Source: Massilia violaceinigra (GTDB taxonomy: Bacteria; Pseudomonadota; Gammaproteobacteria; Burkholderiales; Burkholderiaceae_D). From it: DNA of 64,000 nucleotides. Each line of letters begins with the position of its first letter. Positions within the stretch are counted from its first letter, which is position 1. A program made the translations under genes and the position numbers. Below are positions 27,801-35,443 of the stretch, in pieces. The stretch is from assembly GCF_002752675.1 (NCBI RefSeq), contig NZ_CP024608.1:5022001-5086000 (forward strand). Direction: 5' to 3'. A model generated the notes under the pieces. The model saw only the letters and a list, made by a program, of their open reading frames with translations. It ran no database searches and was not told the DNA's origin.

Positions 27801-30556
27801 TGGTGATGATCCATGGCTACAGCGCCAGTGGCACCACCTTCGCCCACCCGGTGGTGAAACCGAATATGGCCAGCTACCTGTGGAAGCGCAAGCGCGACAT
27901 CTGGATCGTCGACCTGCGCACCAGCAGCGGCATGCCGCATGCGCGCCATCCCTGGACGTTCGAGGATGCGGCGCATGCCGACATTCCGGCCGCAATTGCC
28001 CATATCTGCCGCGTCAGCGGCTTCGGCTATCTGGACGTGGTGGCCCACTGCATGGGCGCGGCCATGATCAGCATGGCCATCCTGGCCGAGCCGGGCGCAG
28101 GCGAGCGCTTTGCGGCGGAGCGGCTGGACATGAATAACCGCATCCGGCGCCTGGTGCTGTCGCAGGTGGGGCCGCTGGTGGTGTTCAGCCAGGCCAATAT
28201 TTTCCGCGCCTACCTGCTCGGCTTCCTGCGCCAGCTGTTGCCGCTGCGCGGTTTCGCCTTCCGGGTCGAGGGCGAACCGAGCCTCATGGACGAACTGATC
28301 GACCGTCTGCTGGCCACGACGCCGTATCCGATGGAAGAGTTTCATCTGGAAAATCCTTGGTTGCCATGGGGTAAGGCCGATTTCGTGCGCACGCGCCACC
28401 GGATGGACGCGCTGTACGGGCGCGACTTCAGCCTGTGCAATGTGGACCGGCCGGTGCTCGACCATATCGATGACTTTTTCGGCCCGCTGAGCATCGACAC
28501 GGTGTCGCAGGCCATGCATTTCGCGCGCCTGAAAACCATCACCAATCGCGCCGGGCGCAATGTCTACGTATCGCGCGAGGACATCAAGAAACGCTGGATC
28601 TTCGATACCATGAGCGTGCACGGCATGGACAACGGCCTGTCCGACCCGGCCACCCTAGGCCGCATGGACGCCATGTTCAAGGACACCTTTTTCGCCTACG
28701 TCACCCGGCCGATGGAAGGATTCGGCCACCAGGACTGCTTTATCGGGCGCGACGCGCACAAGGTTTTCGCGGCCGTGGACGCGTTCCTGGGGCCGGAGAC
28801 GACCTCGCTGGCAGATTACAAGATGAGCGAGTCGGCCGGTCCCGACCGCTGGTCGCTGCGCACGCCCTGGAGCGGACCGGTGCGCACCAGCCTCGACACC
28901 GCGAGCGGCTTCCAGGTCGGGGCCGGATCGGACCCAGCCTACACACGCGCGGTGCTGGTCGCCTTCATTCCGGTCACGACGGACGGCGAGCATTACCGCA
29001 TATGGTCCGGTACCCCCGGCGATTCCCCCAGGGCCGCCTTGCTGCGCGGCCTGCAGCTGTTTGCCGGCGTGGCCGACGAGAATGGCTGGATGCAGTTTGC
29101 ACCCACGCCGCCGTCCGCCGCCGCATCGGGCGGCCCGGACGGGCTGCTGATGCTGCTTTTCTATGACGAGAAGCCGACCTTCTTCGACAACGGCGCGCCG
29201 TCGCCGCAGTTCCACCATCCGTCCTTGCGCGGCAGGGAACTGATGGGCCTGCTGCGAGACCGGCGCACCATGGCCGCTCCTCCCATCCTGCCGGGCAACC
29301 CGCTGGCGCTGGCGGCGATCCTCGCCGAGCTGCTCGATTTCGTCGACAAGATTGTCGACGACATCGCCAGCAGCATCGAGCGCGAACTGGTGGCCAGTCT
29401 GGCGGAGAGGCTGGCGCCCGGCCTGGTCGGTTTCGGCACCGGGGCCGCCGGCAGGGATACATCACGCCTGTGCTTTGCCATGGGCAGCTGCCAGTATCCG
29501 GCCGGTCTGCTCGACCAGGGACCGGCGTTCGCTTCCTTCCGGCGCCTGGCCGGGCGGCTCGATGGCGATGACGGCACGGCACCGGCCTTCCTGCTCCTGC
29601 TCGGCGACCAGATCTACAGCGACGCCACGGCCGGCCTGTTCGACCCCAGCGCGCTGGACGACCGTTATGTGCGGCCCTATGAAAAGCTGTTCGCGAACAA
29701 GCACGTCAAGTCGGTCATGCGGCGCCTGCCCACCTTCATGATGCTGGACGATCACGAGATCATGGATAACTGGGAACCGCTGGCTCATGCACGGCGGGTC
29801 GACCCCAACCTGACGGCGGGCCGCTCCGGCTACCTGCGGTTTCAGCGCACGAACGCGCTGGTGCCGTCGCTGGGAACGGCGCAAGCCCCGCACAGCCTGG
29901 AGACGGGGACGCCCCTGCATGGCTTTGCCTTCTTCATCGCCGACACCCGCACCGAGCGCACGGCGCGTTCCGCGAGCACGGCCGGCAGCGCGACCATCAT
30001 GAGCGAGCGCCAGTTCAAACTGCTGCTCGACTGGCTGCTGGCCCAGCACGAGGCCGATGCGGACCGGCCGAAATTCATTGCATCGCCATCGATCCTGGTG
30101 CCGCGCCGGCTGCGCGCGGTCCACGGCGGCCCGGGCGCGCATTGTCTGCGCTCGGACGCGTGGGACGGCTATCCGGCATCGATGCAGCGGCTGCTCGCCC
30201 ACATCGGCGGCCATGGCATCGGCAATGTGGTGTTCCTGTCCGGCGACGAGCACCTCTCCTGCAAGGCGACATTGCTGATCCAGCCGCCGGGCACGAAGCC
30301 GGCGGTCACCGTGCGATCGTTTCACAGTTCGGCCCTGTACGCGCCTTATCCGTTCGCCAATTCGATACCGGAGGACCTGGCCGACAGCGGGGAAACCTTC
30401 AGCTTCGCCGATCCGGCGGGAGCGTTCCCCGGCCAGTTCGACTGCACATTGGCGCAGGTGACATATGCGAAAGGCGACGGTTTCGCGCTCGTGACGGCCG
30501 AACAGCGCACCGGCCGCTGGGACATCGACTGCAGCTTCGACCGCGCCCCGCCTTAG
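24842..30556 (+). CDS. Trifunctional fusion: GMC oxidoreductase / alpha-beta hydrolase / PhoD-like phosphatase
   Basis: A 1,904-residue protein with three enzyme parts. (1) Residues about 35-610: FAD-binding GMC oxidoreductase like ChoD-type cholesterol oxidases, with VLIVGSGYGGAVAAAGL, a Cys cluster CAMCGDCATGCNLNAKESL near 226 and the C-terminal HPLGGCTIG. (2) About 640-1310: a middle region leading into an alpha/beta hydrolase, VVMIHGYSASG and DVVAHCMGAAM, where the nucleophile position is Cys1070 instead of Ser. (3) About 1540-1904: PhoD-like metallophosphatase with LLLGDQIYSD and MMLDDHEIMDNW. No signal peptide is seen. ATG 24842 gives MDQTNSG; ATG 24812 is an alternative. Both overlap the kinase gene. 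Sterol or other lipid substrates are plausible for part 1 but unproven. Confidence 0.88.
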   Translation: MDQTNSGKRAPAWLSQGVEHLFSTLKEEGEPAIDVDVLIVGSGYGGAVAAAGLAGSGKDGKPVTVWVLERGKEYLPGSFPGRMSELAGHVRVSMPNGAAPSGEREGLFDVRVGGDVSALVANGLGGGSLINAGVMVRPRGAPLKQLAALVGDLEPYFVRALDALGAQVGGEANTIEKHAGPPPAKYEALRKMAGRLQPGDGVFSPAAITVAMGERASAAGVGLSACAMCGDCATGCNLNAKESLDTNLLYKAWKQGAKLYTGATVLRVERDARLGGWCVHVNYTDAKLRARRDLPYKIRARKLILAAGTFGSTEILLRSQSDELRFSSKIGQKFSSNGDMIAVAYDGPDPVNGVADEAKPPREREVGPTITGMVDLPGKPSDLLIEDMAVPGPLRRLFEEMATTANTLHELGRLDASVHTGLPDERDPCAVDRDRLGRSALLAVMGDDGAGGWLELVGGKDDDSGDGAIRVRWPGLRDHSLFQHQVRALGGAVDSGNPGPGPNGTILPNPLWKLLPESMEFLLSNRRGPLLTVHPLGGCTIGASVDNGVVNDCGEVFRALTGDDDTVHDGLMVLDGAILPGALGVNPALTITALALRAIDKLKRKWEWDTPPAAKSAAAPLPVTRPRFRAEQEPEKPRPTTAQFIERMSGPATLVDRHGVKLHCMIELSLHFSAIDLASLVLPQAGQAVPIKRALQIDPATSKLELFDVNRWDDWKLRREVPGETPPRPLLKAAVAGTLHFFHRGASTPAQRRSNSVLPWLLNRGLRDLWQWGAERWSQGSLSFTRETARQLQGELRMRYDNAMALASHAGEVRLFEYAIDIGATDVVDPRLAASKFSGQRILGTKRFTYARASNPWNQLMRMEVDSFPCLRAGTRPELELDTNFLVRENVALFRILGQQDQPAALADVVSLGAYLLRLLLSIHVWSLRKPDATPMRVPARLPGIIPGLPRPEITEIEVDQLPDGTPVHVRLTRYRCDERDPHRPPVVMIHGYSASGTTFAHPVVKPNMASYLWKRKRDIWIVDLRTSSGMPHARHPWTFEDAAHADIPAAIAHICRVSGFGYLDVVAHCMGAAMISMAILAEPGAGERFAAERLDMNNRIRRLVLSQVGPLVVFSQANIFRAYLLGFLRQLLPLRGFAFRVEGEPSLMDELIDRLLATTPYPMEEFHLENPWLPWGKADFVRTRHRMDALYGRDFSLCNVDRPVLDHIDDFFGPLSIDTVSQAMHFARLKTITNRAGRNVYVSREDIKKRWIFDTMSVHGMDNGLSDPATLGRMDAMFKDTFFAYVTRPMEGFGHQDCFIGRDAHKVFAAVDAFLGPETTSLADYKMSESAGPDRWSLRTPWSGPVRTSLDTASGFQVGAGSDPAYTRAVLVAFIPVTTDGEHYRIWSGTPGDSPRAALLRGLQLFAGVADENGWMQFAPTPPSAAASGGPDGLLMLLFYDEKPTFFDNGAPSPQFHHPSLRGRELMGLLRDRRTMAAPPILPGNPLALAAILAELLDFVDKIVDDIASSIERELVASLAERLAPGLVGFGTGAAGRDTSRLCFAMGSCQYPAGLLDQGPAFASFRRLAGRLDGDDGTAPAFLLLLGDQIYSDATAGLFDPSALDDRYVRPYEKLFANKHVKSVMRRLPTFMMLDDHEIMDNWEPLAHARRVDPNLTAGRSGYLRFQRTNALVPSLGTAQAPHSLETGTPLHGFAFFIADTRTERTARSASTAGSATIMSERQFKLLLDWLLAQHEADADRPKFIASPSILVPRRLRAVHGGPGAHCLRSDAWDGYPASMQRLLAHIGGHGIGNVVFLSGDEHLSCKATLLIQPPGTKPAVTVRSFHSSALYAPYPFANSIPEDLADSGETFSFADPAGAFPGQFDCTLAQVTYAKGDGFALVTAEQRTGRWDIDCSFDRAPP

Positions 30557-31257
30557 CAGGCGCTGCGGCTGTGCTCAGGCGGGCGGGCGCTCGCCTGGCA
30601 CGACTGCATGTCGGGAAACAGTTGCAGGCGGTTGGCCTCGTACACCGCCGCCGTGCGGTTGAGCACGCCGAGCACCTTGAACGCAATGGCCAGGTGATGC
30701 TTGACCGTGCTCGTGGTCACCCGCATTTCACGGGCAATCACCTTGTTGCTTTGACCCCGGATGGCGCTGAACAGGGCTTCCCGCTGACGCGGCGAGAGCG
30801 CGTCGAGCACCGGATTGTGCGGGGGCGGCGGGCGTGGAGCCGGCTGCGCGCCCTGAATTTGCGGGCGCGGCAGTTTGCTCGGCAGCGCCACGCCGCCGTG
30901 CAGCACCGTATCTAACGCCTCAAGCAGGGTTTGCAGGTCGGACGCCTTGCACACATAGCCGGCGGCGCCAAGTTCGATGGTCTGAAAAACGATGCGCGGA
31001 TCGGTCTCGCCGGAAACGATCACGATGCAGGCGGTATCGAAGGCCTCGCGCAGGATGGCCAGGTTATCCATGCCGTCGTTGCCGGGCATGTGAAGGTCGA
31101 GCAAGATCACGTCGAAGCGCTGGCCGGCGCCGGCGTAGTCCAGTGCCTCCTCGCGGCTTTGCGCCACACACAGCGTGTTGCCCTTCTGCAGGCGGTCAAG
31201 CGCCATGGTCAGGCTTTCCGTGAACATCTTGTGGTCATCGACAAGCAGCAAGCGCAC
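30553..31257 (-). CDS. LuxR/NarL-type response regulator
   Basis: A 234-residue two-component response regulator. The receiver domain starts VRLLLVDDHKMFTESL, has the phospho-acceptor in VILLDLHMPGNDGM and the conserved Lys in YVCKASD. The C-terminal GerE-type DNA-binding domain reads LSPRQREALFSAIRGQSNKV then IAREMRVTTSTVKHHLAIAF. The GTG at 31257 follows AAAGGAG by 6 bases, so longer versions are rejected. Its stop overlaps the stop of the giant fusion gene (convergent, 4 bases). It is divergent from the lipoprotein/radical SAM operon and sits beside the shared 18-bp motif, so it probably controls one or both units. Confidence 0.9.
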   Translation of the reverse strand: MRLLLVDDHKMFTESLTMALDRLQKGNTLCVAQSREEALDYAGAGQRFDVILLDLHMPGNDGMDNLAILREAFDTACIVIVSGETDPRIVFQTIELGAAGYVCKASDLQTLLEALDTVLHGGVALPSKLPRPQIQGAQPAPRPPPPHNPVLDALSPRQREALFSAIRGQSNKVIAREMRVTTSTVKHHLAIAFKVLGVLNRTAAVYEANRLQLFPDMQSCQASARPPEHSRSAC

Positions 31258-31489
31258 GACTGGCTCCTTTGAAGAAATCGCCTGGACTAATGCTGTGTCC
31301 GGCACCCTGGCCACATGGCCAGTTGACCCCGTAAGGCTAGCACATTGTGCTTCCGGAATGGGCCCTCGGACTGGCCATTCGGACAATTTCCCTGGCAGGT
31401 GCAACTTCCTATACTGAGCTCCAGTTACCGGCGGCGGACTGCGATGCCAACCGGACTGTCTTCCATCTGATCCGGACAAGGGAATCAAC
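31258..31489. promoter_or_regulatory. Divergent control region with inverted repeats
   Basis: Between the response regulator and the lipoprotein operon. It holds the palindrome CTGGCCA-CA-TGGCCAG (31307-31322) within the shared motif, and a looser inverted pair CCGGAATGG...CCATTCGG (about 31353-31382). A -10-like TATACT lies at 31410-31415 on the plus strand without a good -35, as expected of an activator-dependent promoter. Confidence 0.5.
31308..31325. promoter_or_regulatory. Candidate operator, copy 2
   Basis: TGGCCACATGGCCAGTTG, the partner of the site at 22992-23009 (15/18 identical). A third partial match, ACTGGCCA at 31370-31377, is the reverse complement of its TGGCCAGT part. Confidence 0.5.
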
Positions 31490-33019
31490 ATGAATACTTT
31501 TCTTCGATTGGGATGCGTACCGCTGTGCCTGGCGTTGTCGGGCTGCGCCGGCATGCACCTGTACAGCGAAAAGCGCGACCAGCAAGGCAAGGACTTGAAG
31601 GCGGCGTGGGCCAAGGTGGACCTGAACAGCTATTTCACGGCCATGCATGAGCAGCGCAAGAAATTGCTCAAGGCGGACATCGATGCCATCGCCGGCGCCC
31701 GCAGCGCCGAGGTCGACAGCGCGCTGGTGCTGCTGCTCGACGCTCCGGTCGCTACGGGCGGCCCCAACGCGAGAACGTTTTATTCGACACTGGACGGCGA
31801 GCTCAAGGAGCTCGCTGCCACGCCGGACGCCTCCGGGTTCCTGGGCGCGGTAAAAAAATGGAAGAGCCTGTCGCTGCAACTGCAGGCGAACCGGGCCAGG
31901 CAAACCGCGTACCGCACATTGCTCAAGGCGGAAGGCGCCGACGCCCCATCCTGCCGCGCGGTCAATGCTGCCGGCAGCGGCGAGCTGAGCAAGTATGCCA
32001 CGGAGTATCTTGGAGAACTGCGCAAGCTGTGCGCAAGCGAAGTAACGCTCGCTGGCGGACAGGATGCGCTGATCGCCAGGCTACCGGCTGGCTCGCTGCT
32101 CACCAGCGCCAAAAACACCGTCGATCTCGAGCAAAAGTATGCTGCTCTCAGTGCCGAAGCCGACGCTTCGATGGCGCAGTACCGCGCCTCGCTGGAGGAG
32201 TATGCCGCAGCGGTGCGCGCCAGCCAGCCCGGCACCGCTCCTTCCGTGCGCTTGACCGAACTCGGCAAAAAGGTGCGCGCCGCGCTGGCACAGATGGCGA
32301 CGCTCAACAACGTGCTCGGCAACGAGGCGCTTGCCAATGACCGCGTCAAGCGCATCGACGCCATCCTGCGCAAGCTGGGAACCACTGCCGATCCCGGCAA
32401 GGACGCCACCCGCGCCGAACTGGCGGCGGTCCTGGTCACGCGCGTCGCCGACGATGTCCAAGTCCTGGCCGATCTGCAAAAACCGCTGGTTCCGATGAGT
32501 CTCCTGATCCGGCGCGACCTGGAGAAAAACCGCGCCGACCTGGCTACGGTGCAGGCGGATCTTGTGCGCAAGGATATCGAGCTGGTGCGGGCCGCTCAAG
32601 CGTCCCGGGTGGCCGAGGCAGTCGAGCTGCTGGTGGCCCGGTCAAGGCTCGACACCCTCAAGCCATGCTACAGAAGCATGAGCTTCCTCGACGCCATCGC
32701 CTTCCCGGCGGTCAAGGTCAACCCCGCTTGCGACGACGCCGACAGCCGGGCAGCGCTGTATGAAGCCGCCGGCCGCTATGCGTATGCGATCGGCGACCAG
32801 CGTGCCCGGACATTGCGGCTGGACGAATTGCGCCGCGACCTCAAGCGCGAACGGCAGCTCGCTTTCGCCCAGGCCAACGCCGGCCAATGGGCGGTCCTCA
32901 TCGATGCCACCGCGGGACAGGCGGTGGCGTACGCGGCATCCGGCCAGAAAGCGTCCGATTACAAAGACCTGGTCCAGGCGCTGTCCCTGCTCTGGATCGG
33001 ACGAGGAGTGAACAAATGA
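31490..33019 (+). CDS. Hypothetical lipoprotein, 509 residues
   Basis: First gene of the five-gene operon. The signal peptide ends in a lipobox, LALSGC (Cys19), so the protein is lipid-anchored. The remainder is rich in Ala, Leu, Lys and Glu and predicted to be mostly helical, with likely coiled-coil stretches (VDLEQKYAALSAEADASMAQ near 205; RRDLEKNRADLATVQADLVR near 343). No known domain is recognised. AAGGGAAT precedes the ATG. The next gene starts within its stop (ATGA). Confidence 0.75.
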   Translation: MNTFLRLGCVPLCLALSGCAGMHLYSEKRDQQGKDLKAAWAKVDLNSYFTAMHEQRKKLLKADIDAIAGARSAEVDSALVLLLDAPVATGGPNARTFYSTLDGELKELAATPDASGFLGAVKKWKSLSLQLQANRARQTAYRTLLKAEGADAPSCRAVNAAGSGELSKYATEYLGELRKLCASEVTLAGGQDALIARLPAGSLLTSAKNTVDLEQKYAALSAEADASMAQYRASLEEYAAAVRASQPGTAPSVRLTELGKKVRAALAQMATLNNVLGNEALANDRVKRIDAILRKLGTTADPGKDATRAELAAVLVTRVADDVQVLADLQKPLVPMSLLIRRDLEKNRADLATVQADLVRKDIELVRAAQASRVAEAVELLVARSRLDTLKPCYRSMSFLDAIAFPAVKVNPACDDADSRAALYEAAGRYAYAIGDQRARTLRLDELRRDLKRERQLAFAQANAGQWAVLIDATAGQAVAYAASGQKASDYKDLVQALSLLWIGRGVNK

Positions 33020-33600
33020 TGATCCGCTATTTACCGTGCATGACGGCCGCGCTGCTTCTTGCGGGCTGCGCCACCTCGCCGGTGGCGCTGGAAGAAGCGC
33101 AGCATGGCCTTTCCCTGACAGCCCAGCTCAAGCAGGAGCTGGCGCTGTACGCCAGGCGCCAGGCCGCCGTCGACGACATGCGCAAGGAGCAGCTCGGCGA
33201 CGACATCGAGACCTACAACGCGCGCCTGCTCGACTTGCCGGGAGACGATCAGCTATATGAGTTCAGCGGCCAGACCAAACGGCTGGCGGCGCTCAGGCAG
33301 TTACGCAGCAGAGTGGCATTGCTGAGCGCTGCCGTATCGGCGAAGGAAGCGGGCGTGGCCCACGTCGAGGAACTGATCAGCCAGCTGGTGACGCCGCTTC
33401 CTCCGGTGGGCGAGGCCCTCGGCGCGACCGGCAAGGCGTTCGGCTCACTGGGCAAGGAATTGCCGTTGGCCGAGCGCGCCGCGCTGGCGGCATCGTTTTT
33501 TGAAGAAGTGCGCGAGGAAGCAAAGAAAAACCAGGCCGCGGCAACCGATATTGCCGCTACCGCAGCCAAGGAGCTGCCAACGCCCCCGGCCACGCCGTAG
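33016..33600 (+). CDS. Hypothetical lipoprotein, 194 residues
   Basis: Second gene of the operon, with a lipobox LLLAGC (Cys18). The mature part is helical with heptad-like stretches (GLSLTAQLKQELALYARRQA; TKRLAALRQLRSRVALLSAA) and a low-complexity Ala/Pro tail. The family is unknown. The ATG overlaps the upstream stop by 4 bases, so translation is coupled. Together the two lipoproteins may form an envelope assembly. Confidence 0.75.
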   Translation: MMIRYLPCMTAALLLAGCATSPVALEEAQHGLSLTAQLKQELALYARRQAAVDDMRKEQLGDDIETYNARLLDLPGDDQLYEFSGQTKRLAALRQLRSRVALLSAAVSAKEAGVAHVEELISQLVTPLPPVGEALGATGKAFGSLGKELPLAERAALAASFFEEVREEAKKNQAAATDIAATAAKELPTPPATP

Positions 33601-33640
33601 CCACTACCACTGTATCCCATCCACCAACTAGGAGAGCATC

Positions 33641-33997
33641 ATGTCCGACTCAGCAATTCCCTGGCTGCAAAGCATCGAAACCATTTTGCAGCGCGCCATC
33701 GCCGACGTCACCGTCGAATACGAAACAGCCAGCCTGAAAGACCGGGCGAAGGTGTACATGGTGCTGGCCAAGTTGCGCGAGCGCCGCAACACGGTCAACA
33801 ACGCCATCATCGACATCCTGCAAGAAAGAATACAGATCCGGCCGCCGTCGGCCGACACGGTGACGCGTACCAAGGCATTGACCGACGCGCTGCAATTGTT
33901 GGTTTTCACCATCGAAAAATACGATGCCGTGCTGAAACTGCTGTCCGATCTGTCGGTCCTCATCACCAAAACCATCATGGAGCCCGCACATGTCTAA
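33641..33997 (+). CDS. Hypothetical protein, 118 residues
   Basis: Third gene of the operon, 40 bases after the second, with AGGAGAG ahead of the ATG. It is soluble and largely helical: WLQSIETILQRAIADVTVEY, AKVYMVLAKLRERRNTVNNA, QLLVFTIEKYDAVLKLLSDL. No cysteine, signal peptide or recognised domain. It overlaps the next gene by 8 bases (ATGTCTAA). It could be a carrier or scaffold for the radical SAM pathway; that is a guess. Confidence 0.7.
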   Translation: MSDSAIPWLQSIETILQRAIADVTVEYETASLKDRAKVYMVLAKLRERRNTVNNAIIDILQERIQIRPPSADTVTRTKALTDALQLLVFTIEKYDAVLKLLSDLSVLITKTIMEPAHV

Positions 33998-34304
33998 GCC
34001 AAACGACCTGAACACTGCGCTGACGGCACGCCTGCGTTACCACTACACCAAGGAGCAGATCGCCGACCTGACCGATTCGGTGGCCGAGCTGCATGGCATG
34101 GGGTTCAAATTCGACGACATCTTCCCGGATGGCATACTCATGCCCGACGCCCTGGTCCTGAAAACCTCGGTGCCCATGGCCGGGCTGGGGGCGGCGATCC
34201 TGCAGATCCAGAAGCATCCGGATTTGCGCCGTATCGAGATTTTCCCCTACGGCATCCCGATGCGCGATCTGTGGCGTGTACATGTCAGGGTCGGCCTGAA
34301 ATGA
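33990..34304 (+). CDS. Hypothetical protein, 104 residues, next to radical SAM gene
   Basis: Fourth gene of the operon. The N-terminal half is helical (RLRYHYTKEQIADLTDSVAE) and the C-terminal half mixed (GLGAAILQIQKHPDLRRIEI, FPYGIPMRDLWRVHVRVG). No Cys, signal peptide or known family. Both ends overlap neighbours (8 bases upstream, 4 bases downstream with the radical SAM gene). Small proteins in this position are sometimes substrates of the radical SAM enzyme; there is no leader/core pattern I can recognise, so that remains open. Confidence 0.7.
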   Translation: MSKPNDLNTALTARLRYHYTKEQIADLTDSVAELHGMGFKFDDIFPDGILMPDALVLKTSVPMAGLGAAILQIQKHPDLRRIEIFPYGIPMRDLWRVHVRVGLK

Positions 34305-35383
34305 GCGCCGCCGCCACGCCCGCCGCCGGCCCGACCGCCAGCGCCATCTTTCACCTGCATCCTTTACGCAGGTGCAACCTGGCGTGCGCGCACTGCTACT
34401 CCGACAGTGCGCCGCATGCTGCCAGCCTGCTCACTCTAGAGCAGGCGGCGGGCGCGATCCGGCAGGCGGCGGCGTGGGGCTACACCCAGCTCGCCATCTC
34501 GGGTGGCGAACCGCTGCTCTATCCATGGCTGGCCGATGTCGTGGCGCTGGCGGCGGACTGCGGCATGCAAACGGCCCTCGTCACCAACGGCCTGCTGGTG
34601 CCACACCGGGGCAACCTGGACATCCTGCGCCAGGTTGGCACGGTGGCGGTCAGTATCGACGGCCTTGGCACCGCGCACGATGCCTTACGCCGGCGGCCGC
34701 GCGCCTTCGCCGGCGTGTTGCGCACTCTCGGCCTGCTGGCGAATGCCGGCATCGGCTTTCACATCATCTGCGGCGTAAGCGGCGAGAACCTCGACGACGT
34801 CGATGAACTGGCAGCGCTGGCGTGCGAGCGGGGTGCCTCGGCGCTCCAGCTGCACCCGATCTCGGCGGCGGGGCGCGCGCGCACCACGATGGCCGACGCG
34901 GTGCTGGGGCCCGACGACGCCAACCTGCTGTACCTCGCCGGCACGCTGCTGGCGGCGGCGTACGCGGGGAAGATGGGCGTGCATACCGACCTGGTGCACC
35001 GCAACGATGTCATGGCGCGGCCCTGCACGATCTACGCCCGCGCGGCCAGCGCCAGCGACGCGAGTGCGCGGCCTGCCGACCTGCTCGGCGTGCTCGTGCT
35101 CGAACCCGACGGCACGGTCAATCCGGTCAGCTTCGGCTTTGGGCCCCTGTACGGCCTGGGGAATATTCTGGAGCAGCCGCTCGGATCGATGTGGGAAGCG
35201 TGGCTGGGCGACGGCTACCGCCGGCTGATCCAGCTGGGGCGCGGCCTGCTGGCGGACCTTGCCGCGCAATCCGGTCCATCCGTGTTCAATCCCAGCGATG
35301 TGCTGCGCCTGGCCTCGCATCGTATCGGCGCGACACTCCCGCGCCGCGCCGCAGCGCGGGAGGCGGCGGTGGCGGCGAGCTGA
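34301..35383 (+). CDS. Radical SAM enzyme with cysteine-poor SPASM-like C-terminus
   Basis: A 360-residue radical SAM protein. The cluster motif CNLACAHC is at residues 25-32, followed by ISGGEPLLYPWL (GGE motif, SAM binding), VSIDGLG and a TIM-barrel core. The C-terminal part resembles a SPASM/twitch region in outline (RPCTIYA, then LEPDGTVNPVSFGFG, then YGLGNILEQPLGSMWEAW), but only one of the usual cluster cysteines is left. It may therefore carry only the SAM-cleaving cluster. Related enzymes modify peptides or small molecules such as PqqE and NirJ products. The ATG at 34301 overlaps the upstream stop as ATGA; an earlier in-frame start is rejected. Confidence 0.85.
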   Translation: MSAAATPAAGPTASAIFHLHPLRRCNLACAHCYSDSAPHAASLLTLEQAAGAIRQAAAWGYTQLAISGGEPLLYPWLADVVALAADCGMQTALVTNGLLVPHRGNLDILRQVGTVAVSIDGLGTAHDALRRRPRAFAGVLRTLGLLANAGIGFHIICGVSGENLDDVDELAALACERGASALQLHPISAAGRARTTMADAVLGPDDANLLYLAGTLLAAAYAGKMGVHTDLVHRNDVMARPCTIYARAASASDASARPADLLGVLVLEPDGTVNPVSFGFGPLYGLGNILEQPLGSMWEAWLGDGYRRLIQLGRGLLADLAAQSGPSVFNPSDVLRLASHRIGATLPRRAAAREAAVAAS

Positions 35384-35443
35384 ACGGCCGCAGTGGAAGG
35401 ATGGGATAATAGGCAACGAAGAACCGGTTCAGGAGACGTTGTC

